DNA from: Heterobilharzia americana
Taxonomy: Eukaryota; Platyhelminthes; Trematoda; Strigeidida; Schistosomatidae
DNA length: 64,000 bases
NCBI GenBank assembly: GCA_944470555.2
Contig: OX104134.1
Coordinates: forward strand, 56,907,890 to 56,971,889
Direction: 5' to 3'
Below are positions 34,801 to 52,269 of this stretch, in pieces. Both the position numbers and the translations under genes were made by a program. Position 1 is the stretch's first letter; each line of letters starts with the position of its first letter. The notes under the pieces are model-generated. The model did no database searches. It was not told the DNA's origin and saw nothing but the letters and a program-made list of their open reading frames with translations.

Positions 34801-37800
34801 CTGAACTCCAGACCCATCATTTAACATTATAGGTTAACCAGTCGCTGAGGCTTTTTCCTAGTGCCCTTGGTTAGTCTAAATAGCTATCTACCGCTACCTG
34901 TCGCTGCGGCCTTTTCCTTCAGCTTTCGCTGTCCACCACTCCCCATGACCTTTGCGTAAGCTTGTCGGTCTACATTTGAGTTACTTCATCTCGACAAAGC
35001 AATAAGATGTAAATTGTCTGGACCGTATAATGTATTTGCGCAACACATTTCGAACCACCTGACCCATACACGTACTTGTCATAGTTACTTATATAAAAAC
35101 TCATGAAGATAAGGCGTGAGAAAATAAGAAGAGGTCAGGTAGGAAGGCTGACTTAAAGGCCGAATAACAATGAAAATCAATAGAGCGAAAAATAATAGTA
35201 CATGGAACTTGGCTTTCAATAGTTGAATCTACCAAGGAAGATTTAATGTGACAACAAATTGTTTATGAACACATAAAGGTGGTTTCAACTTCCTAATAGC
35301 TAGGGCTTCAACAAATTTCAGGATCCCTCCCCAACATGTTTTGCAAACAGGTGTAAAGGAAGTAGCCATATCAATCCTGTGGCCTGTTTCAACGATATGT
35401 TTGGCGATCGAAGAACTTGGACGTCTACTACCAACATTTATGGGTTCAGGTGATTTAACTTGCTTCTGAAGCCACTTTGGAATATGTTCCGAGGCCCTTA
35501 CTTGCATGGATCTATTAGTCCTCCCTATGTATGTGTCACCACACGTACATTTGATTTGGTAGATACAATGGGATGTGGCATTGTCGTTCACATGCTGTGG
35601 GTTTTTTTGGGGGGAATATACGGGCTTCATGGTTTCGATTACTCGAACCCCGGCTGCATAGTAAGTACTTCTAACAGCAGCGTTAAGTCTTTGCTTAAGG
35701 ATTGCACTCTAAAAGTCACCTTTGTATAGAAGGCTGATGAAGACATCCTTTTTTGGGACAGACTGAAGTTCTAGTTTTGGCGCTCTGGTATTTTTGTTCT
35801 GCCTGATAAATGTTGGTGGATAGTTATTTTCCAACAAAATATCAGTCAGTGTTTCTCTTTCATCTTCTTCTGTGCATATTCGTTGAATTCTGCTGAATAA
35901 GCACCTTACTAACGTTCGCTTGTACTGAACTGGGCAAAAACTATGGTACTTCAGATATTGCCCTGTCCCTGTAGGTTTTCTGTAGACAGATCGTTTTATG
36001 GATCCATCCTGCCTTCGTCTAATTAGTATATCCAGGAACGGCAAGCAGTCATCTTCCTCTCTTGCACATGTCAAGGATATGCTGTTCTGTACTTCGTTCA
36101 GTCGGTTTAGAATTGAAGTAGCCTGATTTGAGTTTTCACAAATGATCAGGATCTCATCAACATATCTTCGATACAGATGGGCTTGGTCTATTAAGTTGTC
36201 GGCTAAGTTCCCAACGTGTGACATAAATATGTCGGTTAGGAGGGGACCTAAAGGATTTCCCATAGAGACAGCATCAACCTGGCGGAAATGTTCGCCCTCG
36301 AAGGTCAATTTAATATTGCTTGTACATAAAAGTAACAGCTGTTTTAGGTGATCCAAAGAAATGGGTATCGGAAACTTATGCACAGAAATATAACCACATA
36401 AAATGTCAATTGTCTTGACCAAAGGGACATTGGTAAATAATGAGTTAACATCAAATGAACACATAAATTTGCTCTTTATGTTGACATGCTCAAGGCATTT
36501 GATTACTTCAAATGTATCTTTTAAGGAATACTTACAGAATTGCTTCTTAATGGGATCCAATAACTCCACTAGCCACTGGGCAAGCTTATGCGTTGGCGAC
36601 TTACACACTGACATTATGGGACGTAAGGGGTTGTTAGGTTTGTGTACTTTGGGCAAACCGTAAAGATGTGGGAATCAGGATTCGGTTGGTTTCACTAGGG
36701 CGAATTTTTGACTGGTAATGACGTTCATTTCGAGCAGTTTCACTAGATTAGCGATCACAGTTCTCTGTAACAATTGTACGCCTTCTGAAGAACAATCCTT
36801 AGTGAATTTATTTTCATATTCAAGAATCGATGACATTTTACACTTATATTCGATTTTATCCATGATCACGACACCTGAGCCTTTGTCAGGTCTGAGGATA
36901 ATAATATCGGGGTTCTCTCGTAGTTCCTTCATAGCTCTGAAATGTTCAGAAGTTAGAATGCTTTTCTGGTTCTGATGGCTATCACAAAACTGGTGGGCGA
37001 TATCCACCATGTTGGCTTTCAGCCATCCCTGATCCTCAATTGAAGTTGGGACGAGAGGTTTCAACTGGTTGTATAGGTTTTCAAACTGTGCATGGGTAGC
37101 CGAATCTGACGACTGCTTTCGAGGAACACAAAACTTAAGTCCAAGGGATAGGGCTTCCTTCTGATAGATGGACAGTGTCACTGTAGAAAGGTTAGTAACA
37201 TACTTATCCGGGTTAACAGTGAAATGGTACGTGTGGTGACACATACATAGGGAGGACTAATAGATCCATGCAAGTAAGGGCCTCGGAACATATTCCAAAG
37301 TGGCTTCAGAAGCAAGTTAAATCACCTGAACCCATAAATGTTGGTAGTAGACGTCCAAGTTCTTCGATCGCCAAACATATCGTTGAAACAGGCCACAGGA
37401 TTGATATGGCTACTTCCTTTACACCTGTTTGCAAAACATGTTGGGGAGGGATCCTGAAATTTGTTGAAGCCCTAGCTATTAGGAAGTTGAAACCACCTTT
37501 ATGTGTTCATAAACAATTTGTTGTCACATTAAATCTTCCTTGGTAGATTCAACTATTGAAAGCCAAGTTCCATGTACTATTATTTTTCGCTCTATTGATT
37601 TTCATTGTTATTCGGCCTTTAAGTCAGCCTTCCTACCTGACCTCTTCTTATTTTCTCACGCCTTATCTTCATGAGTTTTTATATAAGTAACTATGACAAG
37701 TACGTGTATGGGTCAGGTGGTTCGAAATGTGTTGCGCAAATACATTATACGGTCCAGACAATTTACATCTTCTTATTGCTTTGTCGAAGTTTATAAAGGG

Positions 37801-39661
37801 AACTAATTGTTTGACCGCATCTCCATGTGTTCGGAACCTGCAATGATGCACTAACGCATAACCATTATTTCAGAAGCCTCTGGAATCTATGAACTCTTTC
37901 CAACGTTCTATAGGTTTAGGGCTAGTTACAGTTTTTAGCGCTATTTTTACAACAGACTGGAAATGGAAGATAATGTTCTGTCCTGTTACCTGTCTAACCA
38001 GTTCCTCCTTAAAATTAGACTTAATATTCTCATTGTCAAGCTGAGCGTGCAATAGTTTTGTTGCTGTAGATTTTCCACGTCCATTTAGGCACACGGGATC
38101 GCTATTCAGACGCGTGCACCAGAAGGAGCGGCGATAACCTACACCAATATGGTCCATCTTTAAACATCACTGAGTTGAAGCCGGTGGACACCATTTCAGA
38201 CTATGACTCTCTTTATGTCTGGGGTTCGGGCTGATAAGAAATAAGTGGTTGTCTGAGCACAGTTGTAGCAGGTGATTGCCATTATCTGTTAGATCGGTTG
38301 GGGTTCCCTAAGTGCCACGAAAGTGCCTTTCTGCTTGACTTAGCCTAACTACTTGAGCATTGAAATCATCTGCTACGATAACCTCATTTGAACGTTTGGT
38401 TTCCAGTAAGAGGTTAGACAGTTTTCGGTAAAAATCATACTTCACTTCTTCCGAACTGCCGTCGGTGGGTGCGTTACCAGAGATTACAAAGAAACAACGA
38501 CGAGTTTTATTACTCACTTCAGTCTTCACTGTGTCGTTCAGTCGAATAGCGTATCCACGACTGTCAACCGGGATAAAGTCGAGCAGGACACTTCTTACCT
38601 TAGCACTTAATGCTATACCTACACCTTGGAGATTGCAAGGACTAGTCACTGAATCTCCGAAAACTCGAAGGGTGAATTTTGCGGACTCACCATATTAACC
38701 GGGTGAGGTTAAGTCAACAACCGCACTTGAGTCCTCTGAAATCGTACCAAAGACGGATACAAATAAATGATATTGCTATGAGTCAGCCACAGTTGGAAAG
38801 GATCAGTGGAAGATTGTCTCTTTTCGAGTACCAGTTTGGATTCCTGTTAGAAGCCTATTTTCATGATAGCTGTCGACTTGTTTTGTTATTCAGCATAAAC
38901 CCTTTTAAACATTGTTTTATATTCTTGTATTTTTTCCTTTGATCCGATTTGATCTTGACATACATCCAATTTGTAACCTTGTATTTATACTGTCAACTTA
39001 TCAAACAGATTTATGCAGTCTTTCTGTGCAATTTTTCCACTTAACAAATGTAGCAAAATGGCAGTCTGACAACAAAAGCACTGTATAGTCTCGATTTTAA
39101 CCAATTTGTTTTATTTGGACTTTTAATTTTTCGCACATGGACTATCTTCTTCCTAATTAATAAGATGTGCTGATTGCATTTTCATGCATATACTTATAAC
39201 TTTTATAGGCTAAAGGCAGTTGAAATGAAGGTAATGAAAAATAATTAATTCATCGTATTCTGAGAAATTTCTGACTCTTGGTTTACTAAAATTTGAAAGG
39301 AATCAGCTGTATGAAAAACCGGTATACACTTACACCATGATTTAAAAATGCATACTCACAGTAGTTACTCATTTAAACATAAGACTATATAAGCAATAAC
39401 CTAGTTTACTACAACTTAGCCAAAATGGATGGGATTATTGATGACTTGTTTTGGTTTATTTTGATCCTAAGTAGTTAGACCAAAACCAAGCGTAGTGTGA
39501 AAGTTATTTATATAAAGGATCATCTTATTCATCGATAAGGAACTAAACTTACCAAGTTGATATACACCTTGGATGCCCAAGTGCGCCACCACCACCATCA
39601 CAACTAACGATGTGCTCTTTACAGGCTATTGGAGGACCTCTGCTATCAGTTTTTCTGCAAA
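31766..39661 (-). CDS. NDUFS6: NDUFS6, complex I zinc-binding subunit: last two exons (3' part of gene)
   Basis: Two exons on the minus strand. The last, 31834-31766, encodes DQPGNHSCGYCGLRF and ends KKSH-stop. The penultimate, 39661-39553, encodes FAEKLIAE, SCDGGGGALGHP and KVYINL. Together they carry the four zinc ligands of the family (Cys of SCDGG, His of GHP, and CGYC). NDUFS6 is an accessory subunit in the mitochondrial matrix arm needed for complex I assembly. Splice sites are good: ...AACAG|TTT, TTG|GTAAGT, TTTTACAG|GAT. The penultimate exon is 109 nt, whereas the family reading needs 111 nt (37 codons); single bases are missing at the GGTCCTCC and CATCCAAGG spots. N-terminal exons were not found and may lie in the N gap. 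This is either a sequencing or assembly indel or a recent pseudogene. The 7.7-kb intron contains a PLE, RTEs and a SINE-like unit. Confidence 0.8.
33020..33380 (+). repeat. Possible tRNA-derived SINE-like unit
   Basis: TGGTCTGAGGTGCATG resembles an A box and CGGTTCGATTCTGCC (about 33094-33108) a B box/T-loop. A second B-like GAGTTCGAAC occurs at 33188. The ORF 33086-33346 over it is probably fortuitous. Family not identified. Confidence 0.35.
34190..34990 (-). mobile_element. RTE fragment, downstream half of an element split by a PLE
   Basis: On the minus strand, TGGGGAGTGGTGGACAGCG and the following AAGGAAAAGGCCGCAGCGAC match the linker at 26360-26400 of the fuller copy. Further along, a reading like the EEQFNWPPATI block (here QFNLPPATIPLATIQPDPKW) and an RT block near 34480 follow. 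Its upstream half is at 37788-38740 on the far side of the PLE, in the same orientation and collinear. Confidence 0.7.
34991..35548. repeat. PLE-1 terminal segment, left inverted copy
   Basis: Near-identical reverse complement of 37227-37787. It spans the GIY-YIG C-terminal coding sequence (35229 upward) and the 3' untranslated end. Confidence 0.88.
35229..37244 (-). pseudogene. PLE reverse transcriptase / GIY-YIG endonuclease ORF with two in-frame stops
   Basis: One frame of 672 codons from ATG 37244 to TAG 35229 is interrupted by TGA 36675-36677 and TAG 35709-35711, with no frameshift. Domains in order: N-terminal region with PDKGSGVVIMDK; LPKVHKPNNPLRPI; RT motif A FDVNSLFTNVPL; motif B AVSMGNPLGPLLTDIF; motif C RRYVDEILIIC; LPFLDILIRR; linker; GIY-YIG CIYQIKCTCGDTYIGRTNRS with EH; and the distal FVEALAIRKLK carrying the catalytic Glu. 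PLEs prime on nicked DNA and use GIY-YIG to cut. Motif C is YVDE where YVDD is usual. The first stop would be explained by CGA to TGA. Very young, but this copy is inactive unless the stops are read through. Confidence 0.88.
37227..37787. repeat. PLE-1 terminal segment, right inverted copy
   Basis: Inverted partner of 34991-35548. The element's start codon (37244) lies a few bases inside its inner edge, so the terminal copy abuts the ORF directly. Confidence 0.88.
37788..38740 (-). mobile_element. RTE fragment, upstream half (endonuclease) of the element split by PLE-1
   Basis: Minus-strand translation of 38649-38308 gives GVGIALSAKVRSVLLDFIPVDSRG, then APTDGSSEEVK and the ADDFNAQV box (GDLNAQV in the fuller copy, so the first catalytic-loop residue is changed). 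Positions 38157-37870 give the region up to ERWKEFIDS. Similarity to 26050-26320 runs on to about 37790, where the PLE begins. Several stops and frameshifts. Confidence 0.78.
38741..39552. other. NDUFS6 intron sequence, nothing recognised
   Basis: AT-rich, with no motif. The frame at 38679-38942 overlaps the RTE edge and is not a gene. Confidence 0.4.
39553..39661 (-). CDS. NDUFS6: NDUFS6 penultimate exon, apparently two bases short
   Basis: The middle reads cleanly as an unbroken Ala-Cys-Lys to Gly-His-Pro segment. The left (FAEKLIAE) and right (KVYINL) ends are each in a different frame, offset by one base. The flanking splice sites are intact. Confidence 0.75.
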
Positions 39662-39851
39662 CTGTTTATTTACCTGTTATGTATGAGAACAGATTACCAG
39701 AGTACCGGTTAAAATAGGTTATAAGTTAAAAAGATGAATAAATATAAGGGTACATGTTTACGTTCTCAGGTATTTCTGAAGATACTTCCAGGTGAATGGA
39801 CGTTAATTAATTACAAATCAAAACGAAGCGACTAGTTATAATTTATAAGCA

Positions 39852-39852
<1 letters not shown>

Positions 39853-39928
<76 letters not shown>
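39853..39928. repeat. (TA)n microsatellite, about 38 units
   Basis: Uninterrupted TA run of about 76 bp. Confidence 0.97.
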
Positions 39929-39929
<1 letters not shown>

Positions 39930-40177
39930 CAGGTAATTCTCATCTTTTATACAGTAATTCACATCGCTCCAAATCGTTTGGCAAATCTTTGCAAATCCTT
40001 TCCAGATCATATGCTAAATTTTCATATTTCTCACAAGTTAGTGGTTTTTCTATTAGCCAAGTATAGTTTCTGCTCTGGGTGAAAACTTTTCAACAGATCG
40101 ATTAGTATCTAGTGATTTCTGCACACATCATTATCCAGCGAGATTTATCACATAATAATATAAGTAGCCACAAACTT

Positions 40178-40402
40178 TTATAAACCGCTAAACAAATTAG
40201 GATTTTTTGAACAGTACGGTGGCGTGTGTTGATTGAGGTTCGTAGCGGCTAGAAACATCTCGGCCGCTGCAGTCGCCGCAGTTTCAATACCTTGTACATT
40301 GCATTGCCTTTGAGATCTATAATATGCAGTTATTGGCCATAAGGGTTCTTCTTTGATTTCACTACTTGCTGAAAATATCACGCAGGCTATTACTACACAC
40401 AT
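40178..40402 (-). CDS. Candidate short secreted protein, unrecognised
   Basis: A 74-codon frame starts with MCVVIACVIFSASSE, which looks like a short signal peptide, followed by a polar region with AATAAAEMF and four Cys overall. The frame is open upstream to a TAG about 60 nt before the ATG. There is no recognisable family, no clear polyA signal, and an NDUFS6 exon lies 0.5 kb away on the same strand. It may be random or part of a micro-exon-type gene. Low confidence. Confidence 0.2.
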   Translation of the reverse strand: MCVVIACVIFSASSEIKEEPLWPITAYYRSQRQCNVQGIETAATAAAEMFLAATNLNQHTPPYCSKNPNLFSGL

Positions 40403-40539
40403 GAGTGTCCGTGCTGAGAATGCACAACAATTAGGTTGATTTGAAGTCCTAACTTCAATTTTTCGACAATCTAACAGCTATTTCATTTTAGCCGTATGTT
40501 ATTTTGATGGATTGTACAGTAGAAAATCCTGAAGCGTGA

Positions 40540-40795
40540 AAAAGCGCAGTGCACGAATACTACTTTTGGTGTTTGCCAACTTGGGTCATCTCTGGGGCCG
40601 GTGATATATCTGAATACCTGTTATAAAACGAGTAAACTGCGATGCAGTCCGTCCTGTCGTGTTGTATGGTTCGGTTCGGATGACCGTGAAACTAGATATG
40701 ATGATATTACACGCTTTTGACTATAGTTACCTCTGTAGGATTGCTCGCACATAGTGGAATCACCACATGAGCAGTGCAGAAGTTAGGCAAAGAAG
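40540..40795 (+). mobile_element. RTE C-terminal fragment
   Basis: The translation, with frameshifts, resembles the blocks before and after VLLYGCETW, and CACCACATGAGCAGTGCAGA matches the CACCATGTGAGTAATGCAGA region at 27178. It ends exactly where a new RTE 5' end begins. Confidence 0.65.
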
Positions 40796-41264
40796 GCTCG
40801 ACCGATAGCTGCTACCTTGACATAGTGACAGGGCTTGAATGTCAGAATGACCCAACGAGCTATGCTGGTGGAACACTTGTTCCCTCGAGGTCCTACCATA
40901 CCAGAAAGGTCTGTTGGATAGTGGTTAGATGAAAAGCAGTTACCGTTGTGGTGTAAATTACTACACTATGATGGGGGTCTGAGGGTGAATTTGTACTACT
41001 GCTAGCTGGATGGGGTGCGACAGCATTAAGGTGTTTCCATTGGATGACCAGCAATGCCATTCTGATGCTACCTTCTCAGTGGGAGAGGAGGGTTAGAAAA
41101 GGTCGGCCACGAAAATAACACACTCCACCATACCCCACGGTCTGCCGGGCCGGTGGTGTTGGTTCATTTATCGTTTCTTTCCGACCATCCAGCCCCAAAA
41201 CAACAAAAGGCTGCGCGAGACAGGCCTCAAGCAGATGTCCGATAGGCTCTGTGGTCACACAAAT
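40796..41264 (+). mobile_element. RTE 5' leader running into an assembly gap
   Basis: It aligns with 24458-24950 with few changes. The ribozyme-like stems are partly degraded (P1 3' strand GACAGGGC). P2 is intact and the P4-like stem is longer (GTCA/TGAC around GAA). The leader begins at GCTCGACC, the position equivalent to the proposed cleavage site, and is cut by the N run. Confidence 0.8.
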
Positions 41265-41764
41265 NNNNNNNNNNNNNNNNNNNNNNNNNNNNNNNNNNNN
41301 NNNNNNNNNNNNNNNNNNNNNNNNNNNNNNNNNNNNNNNNNNNNNNNNNNNNNNNNNNNNNNNNNNNNNNNNNNNNNNNNNNNNNNNNNNNNNNNNNNNN
41401 NNNNNNNNNNNNNNNNNNNNNNNNNNNNNNNNNNNNNNNNNNNNNNNNNNNNNNNNNNNNNNNNNNNNNNNNNNNNNNNNNNNNNNNNNNNNNNNNNNNN
41501 NNNNNNNNNNNNNNNNNNNNNNNNNNNNNNNNNNNNNNNNNNNNNNNNNNNNNNNNNNNNNNNNNNNNNNNNNNNNNNNNNNNNNNNNNNNNNNNNNNNN
41601 NNNNNNNNNNNNNNNNNNNNNNNNNNNNNNNNNNNNNNNNNNNNNNNNNNNNNNNNNNNNNNNNNNNNNNNNNNNNNNNNNNNNNNNNNNNNNNNNNNNN
41701 NNNNNNNNNNNNNNNNNNNNNNNNNNNNNNNNNNNNNNNNNNNNNNNNNNNNNNNNNNNNNNNN
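41265..41764. other. Assembly gap (500 N)
   Basis: Exactly 500 unknown bases, probably a gap of fixed placeholder size; open frames across it are artefacts. It begins inside an RTE copy and could hide NDUFS6 5' exons. Confidence 0.99.
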
Positions 41765-42429
41765 AAAATAAATGACAGGAAAGGGAATAAATCGATGAAG
41801 GTTAATTGAAATATCCATAATGAAACGTAGCGACAAGAAGGCAGCCAATAGGGAGTTTTCAAGTCGTGATCAGATCATGTTCAGGTCATGATTTATACAT
41901 GCACTGACATGAGAACCTGATTGGAAAAATTCCTCATACAAGAAATCTGATTAGTTCATTTATGGCTTCACTTTCTGAGAGTCTTGTAAATGCATATATG
42001 TCATGTATTTGCCCGATAAGTTGTCGCTGTTATTGCAGTCACAGTCCGTCTTTATCTTCTGATTTTTTCACAGCTGAGTGAAGCAGAAGGTACTGAGGGG
42101 GGTCAGTCGTAAAGTTATTCGGTTGAGGTGTCTATTGAGTCGTCAGTATCATTATACCTACGCGCGCAACCCCACCACTCGGTCACAACACATAACCAGG
42201 AGGTGTTCACGTCTGATCCAGTGCGACTGATTTTGGATATTATGATAAACAGTCTTCAGTCACTGATTCTTATCACCCCAAGAACCGAAACCAGATGGCT
42301 TATGCCACTGTTAACAGCTCAAACTAACAGACAAAAATTTCATGAACTGGTGCTTCCTCTTAGTCCGGTTATCCTACTCCTAGTTTGAATAAAATTACAT
42401 GACTGGTACTCTAAGCTCAACAGCACTCA
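41765..42429. other. Region without recognised gene
   Basis: Low-information sequence after the gap. The frame at 42128-42388 has no motif and ends near an RTE fragment. Confidence 0.35.
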
Positions 42430-43290
42430 CACGGTAATTTCACCGAATGCAAGCAGTGCTACAAAGACATCTGTGGTCAGAAACCTGTAATCCCTCCATA
42501 TCTTCTAATTTATGAAATGTTTCGTGGCCATATAACAGGACAGAGTAGACTGCAGTGCCGTACACTCTCCATTTGATAATTAATTGAATTCGGTGCAGAC
42601 CAGTCATGAAGTCCCATCTAACATATACGAAATGCACGTCAGATATGCTGCGATTCATGCTCAAGTTATTCGCCACAATCTGCACTGAATCACTCACTAT
42701 CTTCTCTTATTTTGGACTATGATATGTGTGGACTTCAAGTCAATTTGGTGCCTCCCTGAAGGTGAGTTAATCCCTAACCAAGTCGGACTTGATGACAGTT
42801 ATTCAACGACGCCATTGGATGGAGGTTGCACTATATCGTGAACAGATAGAAGTAGGAAATATGGACCGTACGATTCGGACCAAGTGGCTCGGGGGTAACT
42901 TGCTGGCTACAGGACCTTATAGTCCTGGATACGACCCGCAACAGGACCATGGATGCGCCCTGCTGAGGGGTCACGTACTGGGGCAAAACAGCAGTCCAGT
43001 GCTCCCAGGTTCCCATCTTCCCTCCAGCTGACGTCATTCTGTAATGAATAAAAACCTGTGAACCCTAAGATGTAGGAGGTATGTGGGGTCAGTTCCATTA
43101 GCATCTGTATAACAAAGTTAAGTGGAAATGATGACGAAACGTAAACCTGGTGAACGCCACTGACCGTCGTTACTTTAGATGACAACACTGCCTCATATAG
43201 CTATGTAATTTCCAGTGAAGAGCTGCGATTAGCATTGCGTGCTTGCTCAGCACTCCGTACACAGTCAGACATTGCCACTATACCTGCAGA
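42430..43290 (-). mobile_element. Decayed RTE reverse transcriptase and C-terminal fragment
   Basis: The minus strand gives VSGVHQVYVSSSFPLNFVI (a decayed motif-B box like GVQQGC...PFLFNF) at about 43170-43110. It also gives WRVYGTAVYSVLLYGHETFHKLED and GLQVSDHRCLCS at 42697-42440, equivalent to RVYCTTVRSVLLYGCETW. Between them, about 42740-43050 does not align with RTE and may be a separate insertion. Confidence 0.65.
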
Positions 43291-44171
43291 TCGCTTTTAC
43301 GTAAAACTAGGAAATGACATTTAAGTATTACTGACACCTTTGGCACTCCTAGTCAAGGTGAACAAACGCATTTCCCATCGACAGCACTTATGTTCATGTA
43401 TACATACAGAAAGAGTATAGTTTAAACAGTTTAGATAACTGCTCATTCACAAAGGAAGGGAAGTTTTTCATTTTAAAATAATTATGTACTATTTTGTTGT
43501 CAATACCTATGCAGAACAAAAAACATTATTTGTAAAAAGAAAGAGAAAACAGTAACATAATTAAAAGTTAACATGATTTTAACTGTGCGTATACAAGTAT
43601 ATGTAGATAGGTGGAGGAAATAAACTGTAACTCCACTTTGGTGAATATCATTCAAATAGCTCAACAGTCCTTTAGAGTCACTTAGCCCATATTTGCAGGT
43701 TAAAGTTCATGTTTATGTGTATGTATAAAGAAAAGCATTTTTCAAAATCCTAGTTATCAAATATGTTAGAATTGTACATGTTTACATATCGTTAACGATA
43801 TTCATCAAATGTCACTTGTCTGTAAATTGAGTAAGTTTTCTTAAGAAATGATCGAATATTCAGAAAGTGAAATGAGATAATATTGCACTGCGTTTTAGCA
43901 CAGAGAAAGGATAAAAGAAATGTATTTTTACTGTGATCCACACGAGATGAACTAAATTAAATTTCACACCAGCGAAATTCGCAAAATAGAATTAGAATGT
44001 GTACACTATTAAATTTCCTTCAAATGCTTAACATTTAATTGACTAAACTGATTTTGAGAGTCAAAGTTTGCGTTTTATAAATGCACATTTGTTCAGTGCT
44101 TCAAAAGTTGAATTATCGGTAATGCTTTAATTCAACCTGTAAAAGTAGCCAAAGATTTGAACAGAAAGAAA
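43291..44171. other. LATS 3' flank / UTR
   Basis: AT-rich sequence downstream of the LATS stop. A candidate ATTAAA signal on the minus strand lies at about 44121-44126. No other gene seen. Confidence 0.35.
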
Positions 44172-51483
<7,312 letters not shown>

Positions 51484-51774
51484 TTATTTATGTAGCATAT
51501 ACTACAAAATACAGATGAACAGAGCTTTAAACGCAATGAAAAATCCTTCTAGTAATCGAATTGTTCTCAAAATGAAACAGTCTAGGACTATAAAACATAG
51601 TCCACTTTTCCTCACATTCCTTGAAAAAACCAAACAATGCATTATCTGAATTTCACCAACCTTATGCAAACAAATTAAGGTTACGCACTCCTAAGGGTAT
51701 ATGATCATATATAAAATGAGAATTAATTCCTAATTCAGTTATATTATCATTTTGATTACCTGCCATGGTTTGGC

Positions 51775-51990
51775 AGACTAATATTGATACTGGGTGATGA
51801 TTGAAGGTGCAACGGTAGTCAGGTAAAATCCTTGGTGATTGAAGCAAAATAAAAATCTAGCCAGCATCCAGACCTCGTATCTTAGTTGGTAGAGCATCAG
51901 GTCGGAAACCTAGTGGTCACTGGTTCGAGATTTCAATTTCACCTTCAATCATCACCCAGTATCAATTCAGTTATACTCCGTGTTAATAAA
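51775..51990. repeat. Inverted pair of SINE-like units
   Basis: A minus-strand tail (ACTGGGTGATGATTGAAGGTG, 51788-51808) faces a plus-strand unit at 51880-51990. The plus-strand unit has CGTATCTTAGTTGGTAGAGC (A box), CTGGTTCGAGATTTC (B box) and the same tail, TCACCTTCAATCATCACCCAG. Confidence 0.7.
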
Positions 51991-52269
51991 ACCAATCAAA
52001 GAAGGTAATTTGTGCGTCAACGATAACAAGGATGCAGATGGTGTACTTTAGAATGATTGTTGGTAAAAACAGATAATACGAATAATGAGAATGACATGAC
52101 AATGTAAACAGGTGTTCAGACAGACAGACAAAGTAGGTCAAAGACTGACAAAGGACTGTAAGGTTGCGTAGTACTGGAGGATGAAGGCAGTGAATAAATA
52201 AAGACGGAATGTGAAATGCGTGACAAAAATGAAATAAAAATGGGAAGAAGTACATTTTAAAGTTCATAA

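Larger units (their letters stand above)
34991..37787 (-). mobile_element. Nearly intact Penelope-like element (PLE-1) with inverted terminal copies
   Basis: The body encodes a PLE polyprotein on the minus strand (37244-35229). Both ends carry a segment of about 550 bp, in inverted orientation relative to each other: 34991-35548 and 37227-37787 (paired coordinates sum to 72775-72778). The right-hand copy contains the C-terminal GIY-YIG portion, read on the plus strand at 37268-37546. Inverted or partial terminal repeats (pseudo-LTRs) are a known PLE trait. The element sits inside an RTE copy within the NDUFS6 intron. No hammerhead core was seen in the terminal segments. Confidence 0.85.

Noticed and set aside
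35460..35729. Plus-strand frame of 89 codons
   Set aside because: Antisense to the PLE GIY-YIG coding region.
37268..37546. Separate plus-strand gene for a GIY-YIG protein
   Set aside because: It is the C-terminal part of the PLE polyprotein carried in the inverted terminal copy, without an independent start.
34991..37787. Hammerhead ribozyme in the PLE terminal segments
   Set aside because: PLEs of some animals carry one, but I found no CUGAUGA core with a following GAAA at suitable spacing on either strand of these segments.
41227..41862. Long open frames on both strands spanning the N run
   Set aside because: They consist mostly of unknown residues and are artefacts of the assembly gap.
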